In this document: in pieces, positions 1 through 9,210 of the stretch
How positions within the stretch are numbered: the stretch's first letter is position 1
Layout of the letters: the number at the start of each line of letters is the position of its first letter
Assembly: GCF_001889165.1 (NCBI RefSeq)
Contig: NZ_CP016020.1
Span: 4,244,501 to 4,308,500 of the forward strand
Direction of reading: 5' to 3'
Source: Bacillus weihaiensis
Lineage (GTDB): Bacteria; Bacillota; Bacilli; Bacillales; Bacillaceae
Length of the DNA: 64,000 nt
Position numbers and translations under genes: made by a program
The notes under the pieces: generated by a model
Database searches by the model: none
What the model saw: the letters and a program-made list of their open reading frames with translations, nothing else
Told to the model about the DNA's origin: nothing

Positions 1-781
1 CGCTGTAAACGGTATCTACATGCTCTTTCGTTCGGCAGAAAATAATGCTGCTATCAGGATTTTCAACGACTAAGATGTCTTTAAGAAGTGAAATCTTCTC
101 TTCTTCCTTTACCTCAATTAAGGAGTGTTCGATAGAACTTGCTGTTACACCAGTTGACTCAATTTCAATTTGAACAGGCTCGATCATATATTGATGACAA
201 AGCTTTTCAACATCCTTAGGCAAGGTAGCGGAAAAGACCATCGTTACTCGGTTTGTTGGTAGTTCTTTAATGATTGCTTCCACTTCATCAATAAAGCCTC
301 GGTTAAGCATTTCATCAGCTTCATCAATGATCAGGTATTTGATTTGGTCAAGTGCTAAGGTTTCCCGTTCAATATGATCCATTACGCGACCTGGCGTACC
401 AACGACAACATGTGTTTTTTGCTTTAATTCATCCTTTTGTTTCGAGAATGGTTCTTTTCCGTACACAGCTACTGCTTTAATACGCTTAAATCTTCCTATA
501 TTTGTTATATCTTCGCGGACTTGAACGGCTAATTCTCTAGTTGGAGTCAGAATTAAGGCCTGTGGTTTTTTTTCCTCCCATTCAACCATATGGCATAGGG
601 GAATACCAAAGGAAGCTGTTTTTCCACTTCCTGTTTGCGATTTAACGACAAGATCTTGATTGTCTATAGCTAATGGAATGACTTTTTTTTGGACCTCTGT
701 TGGTGTTTCATATTTTAATATCGAGAGTGCTCTTTTTATTTCATCGCTTATTTGATAATCATCAAAACGTTGTTTGCTCAT
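1..781 (-). CDS. dbpA: ATP-dependent DEAD-box RNA helicase, DbpA/YxiN type (partial)
   Basis: Helicase that remodels RNA with ATP; YxiN/DbpA proteins act on 23S rRNA during 50S ribosome assembly. Only the first 260 codons are present; the gene runs off the left edge. The ATG at 781 gives a product opening [12 protein letters not shown]. Visible motifs are the Q motif (about residues 25-31), Walker A SQTGSGKT (48-55), PTREL (80-84), the DEAD box (153-156) and SAT (184-186), followed by the start of the second RecA domain ([10 protein letters not shown]). The closeness to B. subtilis YxiN across this whole stretch supports the DbpA call. The defining C-terminal rRNA-binding domain lies outside the window, so the subfamily is inferred from the core. 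The gene diverges from the DUF4385 gene at 1029. Confidence 0.9.
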   Translation of the reverse strand, partial: MSKQRFDDYQISDEIKRALSILKYETPTEVQKKVIPLAIDNQDLVVKSQTGSGKTASFGIPLCHMVEWEEKKPQALILTPTRELAVQVREDITNIGRFKRIKAVAVYGKEPFSKQKDELKQKTHVVVGTPGRVMDHIERETLALDQIKYLIIDEADEMLNRGFIDEVEAIIKELPTNRVTMVFSATLPKDVEKLCHQYMIEPVQIEIESTGVTASSIEHSLIEVKEEEKISLLKDILVVENPDSSIIFCRTKEHVDTVYS

Positions 782-1028
782 TTTTTTACCTCTTTACTTG
801 TTTTTTTGTCATATGTATAGGATTCTCTCCATGAAATATCATATGCATGATCGGAATATGGTTCATTATACTTGAAAAGTGAGGGTTAAACCGCCTTTAT
901 GATAAATTTAAGTCACTACATCAAATAATGACCAGATAAACCAGCGTGTAGCTGAGATGACATGCAACTACACCGATGCGTACAATCTAGATGCTCTGGG
1001 TAAAGATCATTAAAAAAGGATGATAGGC

Positions 1029-1475
1029 ATGTCATTTGATTATGAGTTGGACTTTGACAAGATTAATTTTCGCAATAACCCTGAACTGTATAGAGTTGGC
1101 AGAGGCGAACAGGGGGTGTTATTGGTGGAGCCTTATAAAAGTGAAATTCTTAAGAATTGGCGATTTAAGACACCGAGTATAGCAAGGGAGTCATCGGATA
1201 AAATTTATGACATGTTTCTTGATTATAAAGAGAAAGATGATTTTGTTGGGATGGACATGGCGAGGAAATTCCTGCAGATGGGATATACCCGAGCACGTCG
1301 ATACACAAATTACAAAGGCGGGAAGAAGTACGATGAGAATGGCCATATAAAGGAAAGACAGATTGATCCAGAAAAGGCTGAATCAGCGAGCATCTTTAGG
1401 GAAAAGTGGAAGCTAGCTAGGGAGGATAAAGAATACCTGGAGCGAAAAAAAGAGCACCAGAAGCGGTATGGGTAA
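1029..1475 (+). CDS. DUF4385 family protein
   Basis: Protein of unknown function, about 148 residues, soluble and strongly charged, with no signal peptide or membrane segment. The sequence (for example RVGRGEQGVLLVEPYKSEI and MARKFLQMGYTRARRY) matches what I recognise as the DUF4385 family, found in bacteria and some phages. An ATG at 1020 is also in frame, but the purine-rich AAAGGATG just before 1029 fits a ribosome-binding site for the second ATG, giving MSFDYELDFD. The lysine/arginine-rich tail has no family meaning that I know. It stands alone: about 240 bp from the divergent helicase and followed at once by a hairpin. Family assignment is fairly sure; no function can be stated. Confidence 0.75.
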   Translation: MSFDYELDFDKINFRNNPELYRVGRGEQGVLLVEPYKSEILKNWRFKTPSIARESSDKIYDMFLDYKEKDDFVGMDMARKFLQMGYTRARRYTNYKGGKKYDENGHIKERQIDPEKAESASIFREKWKLAREDKEYLERKKEHQKRYG

Positions 1476-1480
1476 AGGTT

Positions 1481-1537
1481 GGTGCCAGTCCCCCACAACT
1501 TTAAAGTATTAACGTACTGGGGGCCTGGCCCCTTTTT
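1481..1537 (+). terminator. Hairpin with T-run after the DUF4385 gene
   Basis: A long GC-rich inverted repeat (GTGCCAGTCCCCC against GGGGGCCTGGCC) encloses an AT loop and ends in five Ts. It fits a factor-independent terminator. The GTGCC/GGC stem resembles the inner arms of the 120-bp repeats at 32504 and 61674, so it may belong to the same class of dispersed hairpins. Confidence 0.6.
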
Positions 1538-1612
1538 AAGGTTAGTTTAAGGTATGAGTGGTATTCTGATAAGATATAAGTAATGCGTTGGAAGTGAAAA
1601 GGTGAGGGTACC

Positions 1613-2299
1613 ATGAAGATATTAGTTGTTGAGGATGATCCGGTGCTTTCGGATACAATTGTTGAGTCCACTAAAGCCTTGTATGAGACGGTTCAAGCGT
1701 TTGATGGCGAGGAAGGTCTTTATTTAGCAGAGCAGAATATTTTTGACATCATCATACTGGATGTCATGCTGCCTCATATGAATGGCTATGAGATCCTTAA
1801 GGAATTAAGAGCAAGAGAGATCATGACACCAGTAATTTTTTTAACAGCCAAAGATGGAATTGATGATAAGATACAAGGTCTTCGATTAGGAGCGGACGAT
1901 TATTTGGTAAAGCCATTTCATCGAGAAGAGCTTTTACTAAGGCTAGAAGCAATTGTTAGACGAACGATCGGAGACTATAAAGAAAACAGTGTGGTGTTTA
2001 AAGACCTTAAGCTTAATTTGAAAACAAAAACAGCCATGATTAAAGATGAGCAAATTAAGCTAAATGGAAAGCAATTTAACCTGCTAGAGTATTTAGTCAA
2101 TAATAAAGAGACGATTCTAACAAAGGAACAAATATTTGATCGTGTTTGGGGCTTTCAATCCGATACGACGAATACAGTTGTGGAAGTATACACAAGTCAT
2201 ATTCGAAAAAAACTTAAACCATATAACTATGATCAATATGTAAAAACATTTCGCGGATTAGGCTATATGTTGTCAGAAGAAGGCCATGAACATGAATAA
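1613..2299 (+). CDS. OmpR/PhoB-family response regulator
   Basis: DNA-binding response regulator of a two-component system, 228 residues. The receiver domain (about 1-115) has the acidic pair E7-D8-D9, the phosphoacceptor D50 in ILDVMLP, T78 in FLTAK and K100 in LVKPF. A winged-helix Trans_reg_C domain (about 127-222) follows, with WGFQSDTTNTVVEVYTSHI near the recognition helix. The start is an ATG preceded by AAAGGTGAGG. The stop lies 14 bp inside the next gene, a sensor kinase, so the two are translationally coupled. The VTC/DUF4956/CotH genes begin about 200 bp beyond the kinase and are likely targets, but that is inferred from position only. Confidence 0.92.
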   Translation: MKILVVEDDPVLSDTIVESTKALYETVQAFDGEEGLYLAEQNIFDIIILDVMLPHMNGYEILKELRAREIMTPVIFLTAKDGIDDKIQGLRLGADDYLVKPFHREELLLRLEAIVRRTIGDYKENSVVFKDLKLNLKTKTAMIKDEQIKLNGKQFNLLEYLVNNKETILTKEQIFDRVWGFQSDTTNTVVEVYTSHIRKKLKPYNYDQYVKTFRGLGYMLSEEGHEHE

Positions 2300-3578
2300 G
2301 AAAGAAATAATCGGTAAACAACAGCTTACGTTCATGCTATTAAATTTTGTTGCCTTCACAGCAATTTTTGCTATATTTGGTGTGATTATTTTTAGCCTTG
2401 TTCAAAGTACCCTATATACGAAAGCAGATGAGGAGCTTTTATTTTTTAAACAAAGACTAGCGGAAGAACCACAACAACAACTAGGACCACCAGATCGCAA
2501 TCAGCCTAATCAAGCTCCGATTCAAGCTGTCCCGCCACTAAATCCGAGAATCATTGTGCTTCAGTGGAATAATGACGGAGAAATTGTAAACCAGGAACAA
2601 ATAGGTACACAGCTTTATCAAAGCTACCTACAGGAGATTGAATTTGACCGAGAGTCATTGGATGAAATCACAAGTATAGCGATGAATGATCACTATACCT
2701 TCCGATCATTGTCCTATCAAAATGAAGAGAGCGATGACTACCGCTATATACAGCTTTTAATTAGTATCGATGCGGAGAAAAATTTAATAGAAAACTTTGG
2801 ATGGATTTTAGTCATATGTTCTGTTGTTAGTATTTTTCTTTCGATTACAACAAGCTACCTTTTATCTAAAAAAACGATGAAACCCATCATTAAATCATGG
2901 AATCGCCAGGCAGAATTTGTTGAAAATGCATCCCATGAGTTAAGAAGTCCCTTAACGATTATTCAGAACAAGCTTGAGCTCATGCTGACAAAGCCAAATA
3001 GTAAAATAGTCGATACGTTTGAAAGTATTGCCCTTAGTTTGTCAGAAACAAGGCGTCTTTCACAACTAACATCTGATTTACTGACACTTGCTCGTGCAGA
3101 CTCATTAGAAACGCAATTGAAGAGAGAAGCCTTTGATGTAGATGAATTTGTTCAACATGTATGTCAGCCTTATCTAGAAGTAGCAGAATTGCAAGAGAAG
3201 GAACTATGGTTACACCTACATGCCAAGATCAAAATAGAGGCTGATAAGGCAAGAATTCACCAGCTATTCGTCATTCTACTCGATAACGCGTTAAAGTTTA
3301 CAACGGAAAAGGAAAGGATCGGTGTGAAAACCTACCTGGAAGCTAATAAGGTTGTATTAGAAGTAAGTGATACAGGAATTGGCATTAATGAAGAGAATAG
3401 AGAACGAATTTTCGAACGCTTTTTTAGAGAGGATAAAGTCAGATCAAGAGAAAAGGGCGGAACTGGTCTAGGACTTGCTATTGCACATTGGATTGTAGCA
3501 AGTCATAAAGGCACAATTAAAGTGCTAGATAACCCCAAAAATAAAGGGACCATTTTTCAGGTGAAACTACCGGGATAG
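2286..3578 (+). CDS. Sensor histidine kinase (HisKA/HATPase)
   Basis: Membrane sensor kinase of 430 residues and partner of the overlapping response regulator. Two membrane segments (about 14-38 and 170-192) frame an extracytoplasmic domain of about 130 residues with a proline/glutamine-rich stretch (residues 60-85). The dimerisation helix carries the phospho-acceptor H217 in NASHELRSPL. The ATPase domain shows the N box (LLDNALKF), G1 (DTGIGI) and G2 (GGTGLGLAI). There is no clear HAMP domain between TM2 and HisKA; the linker is very short. ATGs at 2286 and 2292 are both possible starts inside the end of the regulator gene. The signal sensed is unknown. A terminator follows the stop. Confidence 0.9.
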   Translation: MNMNKKEIIGKQQLTFMLLNFVAFTAIFAIFGVIIFSLVQSTLYTKADEELLFFKQRLAEEPQQQLGPPDRNQPNQAPIQAVPPLNPRIIVLQWNNDGEIVNQEQIGTQLYQSYLQEIEFDRESLDEITSIAMNDHYTFRSLSYQNEESDDYRYIQLLISIDAEKNLIENFGWILVICSVVSIFLSITTSYLLSKKTMKPIIKSWNRQAEFVENASHELRSPLTIIQNKLELMLTKPNSKIVDTFESIALSLSETRRLSQLTSDLLTLARADSLETQLKREAFDVDEFVQHVCQPYLEVAELQEKELWLHLHAKIKIEADKARIHQLFVILLDNALKFTTEKERIGVKTYLEANKVVLEVSDTGIGINEENRERIFERFFREDKVRSREKGGTGLGLAIAHWIVASHKGTIKVLDNPKNKGTIFQVKLPG

Positions 3579-3605
3579 AGATCACAGACATGTGGTCTTT
3601 TTTTG
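3579..3605 (+). terminator. Terminator after the sensor kinase
   Basis: An 8-bp stem AGATCACA/TGTGGTCT (one G-T pair) with a 4-nt loop is followed by a run of Ts. It separates the regulator-kinase operon from the VTC gene, so the latter needs its own promoter in 3606-3760. Confidence 0.65.
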
Positions 3606-3773
3606 TTGCTTTAGAAAACTAAATTCCCTCTACTTTGTATTTTGAATCCTCATGACTAGCTTCAACGATCTTTTTTTCAATTGTAAAGATCTTGTTAAGT
3701 TTTTTAAGCCTTTTTTAAGGTTCCTGTTTAATAATGTACACATGAACAAGTTATGTGAAAGGAGTAGTAAGAA

Positions 3774-4472
3774 ATGAAGGCAATGACGTTGAATGGAGTA
3801 CAGGGACGTACAGAGCTCAAGCATGAGTTATCAAAAATGGATTGCTACCTGCTGCGTAATCGATTAAAGCATGTAATGGAAGTTGATCCTTATGCCAATA
3901 AAGATGGCAAATATTTTATCCGAAGTGTCTACTTCGACAATTTTGATAATAAAGTCCTCACTCAGAAGAAAGAAGGACATTATGGTCGAGATAAATTTCG
4001 CGTTCGCTTGTATGACTTTAATACAAGCCTGCTAAATCTAGAGAAGAAGAGTAAACGGAATAATCTTACGTACAAGCAAAAATGTCCAATCACCATTGAG
4101 GAATATGAACAAATGCGAGTGGGGGATATTGCTTGGATGGAAAATGATGAACGTTCCCTACTACGCGAATTATATATTGAAATGAAAATGTATCACATCA
4201 AGCCGATGACAGTGGTTGATTATGAGAGAGAAGTGTTTATTTATCATTATGGAAACGTAAGGGTGACCTTTGATCGTGATATTAAGACAAGCTTTCGAAA
4301 TAATGATGTGCTAAATGTAGATTTACCGATTATTGAAACAAATTCTGATGTAGTCATTCTTGAAGTAAAATATGATGAATTTCTACCTGATGTGATTAAA
4401 AAGCTTCTTCAAATTGGTAACAGACGAAGAGGAACGTATTCAAAATATCAGATTAGTAGAATGTACGGATAA
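3774..4472 (+). CDS. Polyphosphate polymerase domain (VTC-like) protein
   Basis: A 232-residue soluble protein with the VTC fold (triphosphate tunnel superfamily), which in yeast Vtc4 makes polyphosphate from ATP. The family pattern is visible: an early basic/acidic strand (RTELKHEL, about 12-19), YFDN after the first third, FRVRLYDF, LNLEKKSKRNN, a central VDYEREVF, FDRDI and the late acidic strand VILEVKYDEFLPDVI. These alternating K/R/E strands line the tunnel in the family. The start ATG has an AGGAGTAG ribosome-binding site. It is followed closely by a DUF4956 membrane protein and a CotH-family protein, an association known in many bacteria. Whether it polymerises phosphate here is not shown by the sequence. 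Confidence 0.85.
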   Translation: MKAMTLNGVQGRTELKHELSKMDCYLLRNRLKHVMEVDPYANKDGKYFIRSVYFDNFDNKVLTQKKEGHYGRDKFRVRLYDFNTSLLNLEKKSKRNNLTYKQKCPITIEEYEQMRVGDIAWMENDERSLLRELYIEMKMYHIKPMTVVDYEREVFIYHYGNVRVTFDRDIKTSFRNNDVLNVDLPIIETNSDVVILEVKYDEFLPDVIKKLLQIGNRRRGTYSKYQISRMYG

Positions 4473-4505
4473 TGTATTTATAAACGTAATTTGGAGGAAT
4501 GGAAA

Positions 4506-5189
4506 ATGGAAAGTGTAAGCTTTAATGATATTTTCAAGTCGAGTATTTTAGAAAAAACAACGAGTTTTTCTATCGTTGATTCAATGATTGGGTTAGCGGC
4601 AGCGTTTCTATTAGGTCTCTTAATTTATACAGTCTATAAAAAGACGTTTTCAGGTGTGATTTACTCACATACTTTTAATATTTCGCTTATTATCATGACG
4701 ATGGCAACATCTTTAATTATTATGGGAATCTCGTCTAACGTTTTATTATCACTTGGTATGGTTGGGGCTTTGTCAATTGTTCGGTTTAGAACACCAATTA
4801 AAGATCCGATGGACATTGTCTATCTTTTCTGGGCAATCGTCGTAGGGATTTTATGTGGAGCAGGATTTATTCCATTAGCGGTGTTAGGTTCTATTCTTAT
4901 TGGTTTAGTGTTGATCTTATTTGTAAATAAAATAAAAATTGAAAATCCGTATTTATTAGTAATTAAATATGATGAAAAATCTGTAGAAGAATCAGTTGAG
5001 CACATTGTTTCACGCCATGCGAAGAAGCATACAATGAAATCGAAATCCATCATGCCTGGAAATCATCATGAAGTGACGTATGAGATCCGTATTAAGGATG
5101 ATGATGTGGGATTCCTTACAAATCTTTCAGAAATGAAAGGCGTACAGTCAGCAGTGATGATCAGTTATGATGGGAATTTTACTGCTTAA
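4506..5189 (+). CDS. DUF4956 family membrane protein
   Basis: Integral membrane protein of 227 residues. Four or so hydrophobic segments occupy about residues 20-145 (GLAAAFLLGLLIYTVY, then SLIIMTMATSLIIMG, then two more after VRFRTPIKDP). A soluble C-terminal domain of about 80 residues follows (residues 148-227). The motif SIVRFRTPIKDPMDIVY is typical of DUF4956. I chose the ATG at 4506 because GGAGGA sits just before it; an upstream in-frame TTG at 4491 overlaps that site. The family regularly accompanies VTC and CotH proteins and is thought to act with the VTC protein at the membrane, possibly in polyphosphate or polymer export, but this is inference. Confidence 0.85.
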   Translation: MESVSFNDIFKSSILEKTTSFSIVDSMIGLAAAFLLGLLIYTVYKKTFSGVIYSHTFNISLIIMTMATSLIIMGISSNVLLSLGMVGALSIVRFRTPIKDPMDIVYLFWAIVVGILCGAGFIPLAVLGSILIGLVLILFVNKIKIENPYLLVIKYDEKSVEESVEHIVSRHAKKHTMKSKSIMPGNHHEVTYEIRIKDDDVGFLTNLSEMKGVQSAVMISYDGNFTA

Positions 5190-5206
5190 TGAAAGGATCT
5201 ACTTCA

Positions 5207-5234
5207 AGTGGCGGCAGGAAATCTTGCCGCCATT
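5207..5234 (+). other. Intercistronic stem-loop before the CotH gene
   Basis: GGCGGCAGGAAATCTTGCCGCC forms a perfect GC-rich hairpin between the DUF4956 and CotH-family genes. No T-run follows, so it is more likely an mRNA processing or stability element than a full terminator. Confidence 0.4.
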
Positions 5235-5261
5235 CATAGTCAATAGAACGGAGGGGTGATT

Positions 5262-7205
5262 ATGCCTATTAAAACGAAAAGGATTGTATCCATCATGCTT
5301 GCGGCTATTCTCTTTACGATAGGTTCAATCTATTTGGTTCAAGAACTTCAGCTTGAAAAGGTTGACTCTGCTTTCTCTTATACGGAAAAACTATTTGATG
5401 AAGATGCTGTTTCAACAGTTGAAATTACAATTGAGGATGAGGAGTGGGAGGATCTACTTGCTAATCCGTTGGAGGAGGAATATAAGGAGGCTTCTATTAC
5501 GATAAATGGTGAAAAAGTCTCAAATGTGGCTATCCGAACAAAGGGTAACTCATCCTTAACCTCTGTTGCACGAGATGATTCAGAGCGCTATAGCTTAAAA
5601 GTGGATTTTAATTATTACGATTCAACACAAAGCTTTTATGGACTAACGAAGCTGAATTTAAATAATAATTTTAGTGATACAACCCAAATGAAGGAATTTG
5701 TCTCGTATGAATTAATGGAGCAAATGGGGATCACAGCGCCAGGTCACTCTTATATGAAGGTCATGGTGAATGGGGAATATTATGGTCTCATGCTCGGAGT
5801 GGAAGCAATTGATGAAACATTTATTGCCAAAAACTTTAATACAGCACAGGGCTATTTGTATAAGCCTGATGGTACAGGAAGTGACCTTGTTTATATAAGT
5901 GATGATTTAAGGGATTATGATGGAATTGAAGTGAAGATGAATGAGGAGAACATAGAAGACTCTGAGCTGCTTTCCATGATTAAAGCAATTAATGATGGCG
6001 ATGGATATGAAGAGTATCTAAATACGGATGAGCTGCTTCGCTATTTTGCGTTGAATACCGCGCTCGTCAGCCTTGATAGTTATCAAGGGCAGCTAAAGCA
6101 TAACTATTATTTATATGAAAATGAAGATGGTGAATTTTCGATTCTTCCTTGGGATTATAATATGTCATTTGGTGGATTTAATATGGGTGGAGGCGGAGGT
6201 GCTCCGATGAATCCTAATGAAGGTAATCTAAATGAGTCTACAGATCAACAAAATGAGGCACCAGCTGCTCAAGAAATAGCCCCAGGCCAATTGCCAGAAC
6301 GCCCTCAAGATAATCAAAGGCAGGCACAAGGAAATGGTCAAGACATTGAAGCCGTGTTACCAGAAGGAAATAATCAACGTGGTGGTATGATGGCTTCTGG
6401 AGATTTGTTGGACGAAGATACAATTAATTTTAGTATCTATCAGCCGGTTTCAGGTACTACTTTATCTGAGCGTCCATTACTAAATGTTTTAGTAAGTGAT
6501 GAGACCTTGCTAGCACAGTATGAATCTTATATGGAACAAATTGCAACAGAGGTATTAACAGAAGAGAATGTGGCTGCTATTACAACGAAGCTTAAAGAAT
6601 TGTTAGAGCCATATATTGAAAGTGACCCATCTAAGTTTTTCACGACCGAACAGTTTTTAGAGGGAGTGAGTGGGGCTAACAGTCTACCAGAGTTTGCAAA
6701 ACAGCGAAGTGAATCTATAGTTGCTCAGCTATCGGGAGAACTTGTTGTAGATACAGACCAGACAACTACTAATAGCTTACCTGACATGGAGGGGCAACCT
6801 GGTGTGAGAGAACAACCCGAGAACGGTGCTGGTCCACAAATGAATGAAAGAGGAAGAGGTGGGATGGATATTAATTCCATGACAGATGAAGAATTTTCAG
6901 CATTTCTAGAGACCCTTCTATCTGGCCAATCACCGATTCCATTACCAGAGAACTTTGACTCCATGACAATAGATGAGCAAAAAGCGTATCTTCTAGAGAC
7001 AATGGAAGCGGGTGGACCACCAGGAGCTGATATGGGTAACGGTCAAAATAATCGTGACCAACCAATGAACAATGAAGCAAGCGATTCTAAAACCGAAAAT
7101 TCAACTGGAGAATATACACAAGCGGATCTCTATCTTCTTCTTGGTTTTCTGATCATAACCGTTGTTGCGATTTTAAGTTTTCGTCAAATAGGTCGTAAAA
7201 TATAA
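5262..7205 (+). CDS. CotH-family spore coat-type protein kinase, membrane-anchored
   Basis: CotH proteins are atypical protein kinases; B. subtilis CotH phosphorylates coat proteins. This 647-residue protein has an N-terminal signal/anchor (about 8-28), a CotH domain (about 40-310) and a second predicted membrane helix at the C-terminus (DLYLLLGFLIITVVAIL) ending in basic residues. The CotH signature WDYN is at about 297-300 within LPWDYNMSFGGF; RTKGNSS lies near residue 90. A Gly/Asn/Gln/Pro-rich insert follows (about 305-385), with more low-complexity sequence before the last helix. The ATG at 5262 follows GGAGGGGTGATT; a GTG at 5256 is less likely. It closes the VTC-DUF4956-CotH set and ends before a terminator. 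The extra C-terminal helix and disordered linkers suggest envelope anchoring rather than a soluble coat protein. Confidence 0.85.
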   Translation: MPIKTKRIVSIMLAAILFTIGSIYLVQELQLEKVDSAFSYTEKLFDEDAVSTVEITIEDEEWEDLLANPLEEEYKEASITINGEKVSNVAIRTKGNSSLTSVARDDSERYSLKVDFNYYDSTQSFYGLTKLNLNNNFSDTTQMKEFVSYELMEQMGITAPGHSYMKVMVNGEYYGLMLGVEAIDETFIAKNFNTAQGYLYKPDGTGSDLVYISDDLRDYDGIEVKMNEENIEDSELLSMIKAINDGDGYEEYLNTDELLRYFALNTALVSLDSYQGQLKHNYYLYENEDGEFSILPWDYNMSFGGFNMGGGGGAPMNPNEGNLNESTDQQNEAPAAQEIAPGQLPERPQDNQRQAQGNGQDIEAVLPEGNNQRGGMMASGDLLDEDTINFSIYQPVSGTTLSERPLLNVLVSDETLLAQYESYMEQIATEVLTEENVAAITTKLKELLEPYIESDPSKFFTTEQFLEGVSGANSLPEFAKQRSESIVAQLSGELVVDTDQTTTNSLPDMEGQPGVREQPENGAGPQMNERGRGGMDINSMTDEEFSAFLETLLSGQSPIPLPENFDSMTIDEQKAYLLETMEAGGPPGADMGNGQNNRDQPMNNEASDSKTENSTGEYTQADLYLLLGFLIITVVAILSFRQIGRKI

Positions 7206-7284
7206 AGGCTATTAAAGGTACTATTCTACTAAGAAAAGATGCCACTAGACTTTATACGGCGCTGTTTTCTAAAACATTCAATAT

Positions 7285-7330
7285 AAAAAAAGCCGAATTC
7301 TAGACTGATTTTCTAGAATTCGGTCTTTTT
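7285..7330. terminator. Strong bidirectional terminator
   Basis: A 12-bp stem GCCGAATTCTAG/CTAGAATTCGG has A-rich left and T-rich right flanks. It serves the CotH gene from the left and, on the other strand, the converging MFS gene. Confidence 0.85.
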
Positions 7331-7379
7331 TAGCTCCTTCTATACCTAATCACCCTGCACTTCACTCTTTTTATTTCGC

Positions 7380-8543
7380 TTAAACCTGGATAGAGTCAGT
7401 CTTAGAAGCTCGTTTTCTTCTAGTCGTGATGAAATAGGTCAAACTAGTTATACAGCCTACTCCAGCAACTAATAGATAGATAACAAATAGTTTGTCCGAA
7501 AGCCCTTCTATAAAGGATGAGAGAAACTGTCCTAAAAAAACGGCTGAAGAATAATAGGCTAAATTCTTTCCTCTATTTGTAAAGCTACTCTTTTCAACCA
7601 CCATATGGTTAGCAAGTGGAATGGTAAAACCAAAGCCAAATCCTATGAATATCGCTGCTAAAATAACGAATAGGAAGAATTCTTGAGTGAAAGCCAGGAT
7701 AAGAAAGCCACCAGCAAATAAACTGAACCCTGTTCCTAATGTATAGTAATCCGTCATTCTATTAACGACTTTAGGCATGATGCTGGCTGATAGGACAGCT
7801 ACAAATGAAATGGAAGCAAGTAAATACCCAATACCTGCAGCATTCAAGCCGAAGTGATCCGTTAGGTAAAAGGGAAGAGTAATAAATCCTACAAAAAACA
7901 TGGTCATGGCAAGTAGAGCGGCTACTAATATTGGCCATACCTTTTCTACTTGTTTAGAATCTACTACATCCTCTGTTGTCTCCATCTGCAAATCTTTATG
8001 TGATGGCACAAAGAGCAGAATGAATATAAATGCAATCCAGCTAATTAAATAGAGCAGAAAAGGCCATTGCCATCCAATACTTCCTAAGATTCCACCCAAG
8101 CTTAAGAAGATAATTCCTCCTGCTTCGATGGACATTCCTTGAAGTGCGACCATTTTTAGCCGTTTTTCTCCCTCAAAGAAATCTGCTAATAAACCTGTAG
8201 AAGCCGCCATCGTGATGGCCGTTGCTGCTCCTAAGAGAATTCGATCTGCAAATACTAGGAGATGATTATCTATCCATATGGCACTGATTCCGATTGCACC
8301 ATACAGAAGTAATCCGATACATATTGCCTTATAATTACCAATTTTATGAATGAGTTTCCCAGCAAAGGGAGCAAAGAGAACGACTCCTAAGGCTGGTAAA
8401 GTTGTCAGCCAGGTGGCCTGATTAGTTACCCCATAATGAGTAGAAATTTCTAATAGAGCGGGAGTGATGGCACTTCCAACCATAATAGTTAAACTAGCTG
8501 CGAGCATAAGGGCAAATACACCAAGCTTTGAAATAGAATTCAT
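7380..8543 (-). CDS. MFS transporter (DHA1-type drug/metabolite efflux)
   Basis: A 387-residue major facilitator superfamily permease with about twelve hydrophobic helices, in the size range of drug:H+ antiporters. After helix 2 the sequence FAGKLIHKIGNYKA matches the loop 2-3 MFS motif (GxLxDrxGrr-like). A charged central loop (about 182-198) separates the two six-helix halves. The start codon at 8543 is preceded on its strand by AAAGGAGG. It diverges from a MarR-family gene with a palindrome in the shared spacer, the usual layout of a MarR-controlled efflux pump. The substrate cannot be predicted. Confidence 0.88.
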   Translation of the reverse strand: MNSISKLGVFALMLAASLTIMVGSAITPALLEISTHYGVTNQATWLTTLPALGVVLFAPFAGKLIHKIGNYKAICIGLLLYGAIGISAIWIDNHLLVFADRILLGAATAITMAASTGLLADFFEGEKRLKMVALQGMSIEAGGIIFLSLGGILGSIGWQWPFLLYLISWIAFIFILLFVPSHKDLQMETTEDVVDSKQVEKVWPILVAALLAMTMFFVGFITLPFYLTDHFGLNAAGIGYLLASISFVAVLSASIMPKVVNRMTDYYTLGTGFSLFAGGFLILAFTQEFFLFVILAAIFIGFGFGFTIPLANHMVVEKSSFTNRGKNLAYYSSAVFLGQFLSSFIEGLSDKLFVIYLLVAGVGCITSLTYFITTRRKRASKTDSIQV

Positions 8544-8590
8544 GCTAAAAAGCCTCCTTTCATACCATTGATTATCCTATCATAGAATAG

Positions 8591-8606
8591 TTAGTTAGGA
8601 AACTAA
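8591..8606. promoter_or_regulatory. Palindromic operator candidate for the MarR regulator
   Basis: TTAGTTAGGAAACTAA is a perfect 6-4-6 inverted repeat in the spacer between the divergent MFS and MarR genes. Its size and position fit a MarR dimer site controlling both. Binding is inferred. Confidence 0.5.
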
Positions 8607-8664
8607 TTTATTGAGTGAGAAAACTTGTATCTATGATAAACTAATATTAAGGAAGGTGGAGAAG

Positions 8665-9102
8665 GTGAACACATCACATAGTCAAGATATTGGATATCAA
8701 ATCCAGCAAATTTCCCATACTGTTAAACAATTGCAAAATGAGTGGCTGCTAAAAGAAAATCTAAGCGTCTCACACTTAAATGTCATGCTTGTTTTATATG
8801 AAGAAGATGGAGTTCCCCAAACACATATTCAGACAAAATTAGGTGTAAGGGCTTCTTCGTTATCAAAGCTAATCGATATTTTAATTAGAAAAGGCTTAGT
8901 GACCAGAGAGGCAAAAGAAACAGATGCTCGAACGAAAATCATCTCACTTACTGCTTTAGGGAAGGAAAAAGAAACACATCTTCAAAAAGTAAGAGGAGAA
9001 CTAGAAAGTCAGGTCACAAAGAACTTGGATGCTGATGAGGTGAAGCAATTAGCAGATTTGCTAGCAAGGGTAAAGCAGAATGTTATTCCTGAAGGAAAAT
9101 AA
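8665..9102 (+). CDS. MarR-family transcriptional regulator
   Basis: A winged-helix regulator of about 145 residues from a GTG start at 8665, which follows GGAAGGTGGAG. An in-frame TTG at 8611 would add 18 residues but has no ribosome-binding site. The wHTH core is recognisable: SHLNVMLVLYEEDGVPQT, then helices around VRASSLSKLIDILIRKGLVTRE, then the wing DARTKIISLTALGKE, and a C-terminal dimerisation helix. MarR proteins usually repress a neighbouring efflux gene and release DNA on binding a small molecule; the divergent MFS gene is the obvious target. Confidence 0.85.
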   Translation: MNTSHSQDIGYQIQQISHTVKQLQNEWLLKENLSVSHLNVMLVLYEEDGVPQTHIQTKLGVRASSLSKLIDILIRKGLVTREAKETDARTKIISLTALGKEKETHLQKVRGELESQVTKNLDADEVKQLADLLARVKQNVIPEGK

Positions 9103-9210
9103 AAGGGATGGAATGTTATGATTTACTCCCTAGACTGCTCTAGCGAATGAAGGAATCTGTCAAAAGGTATACAAAGGAAAAAAAACCACGTACCTTAGAA
9201 AACATTCTTT

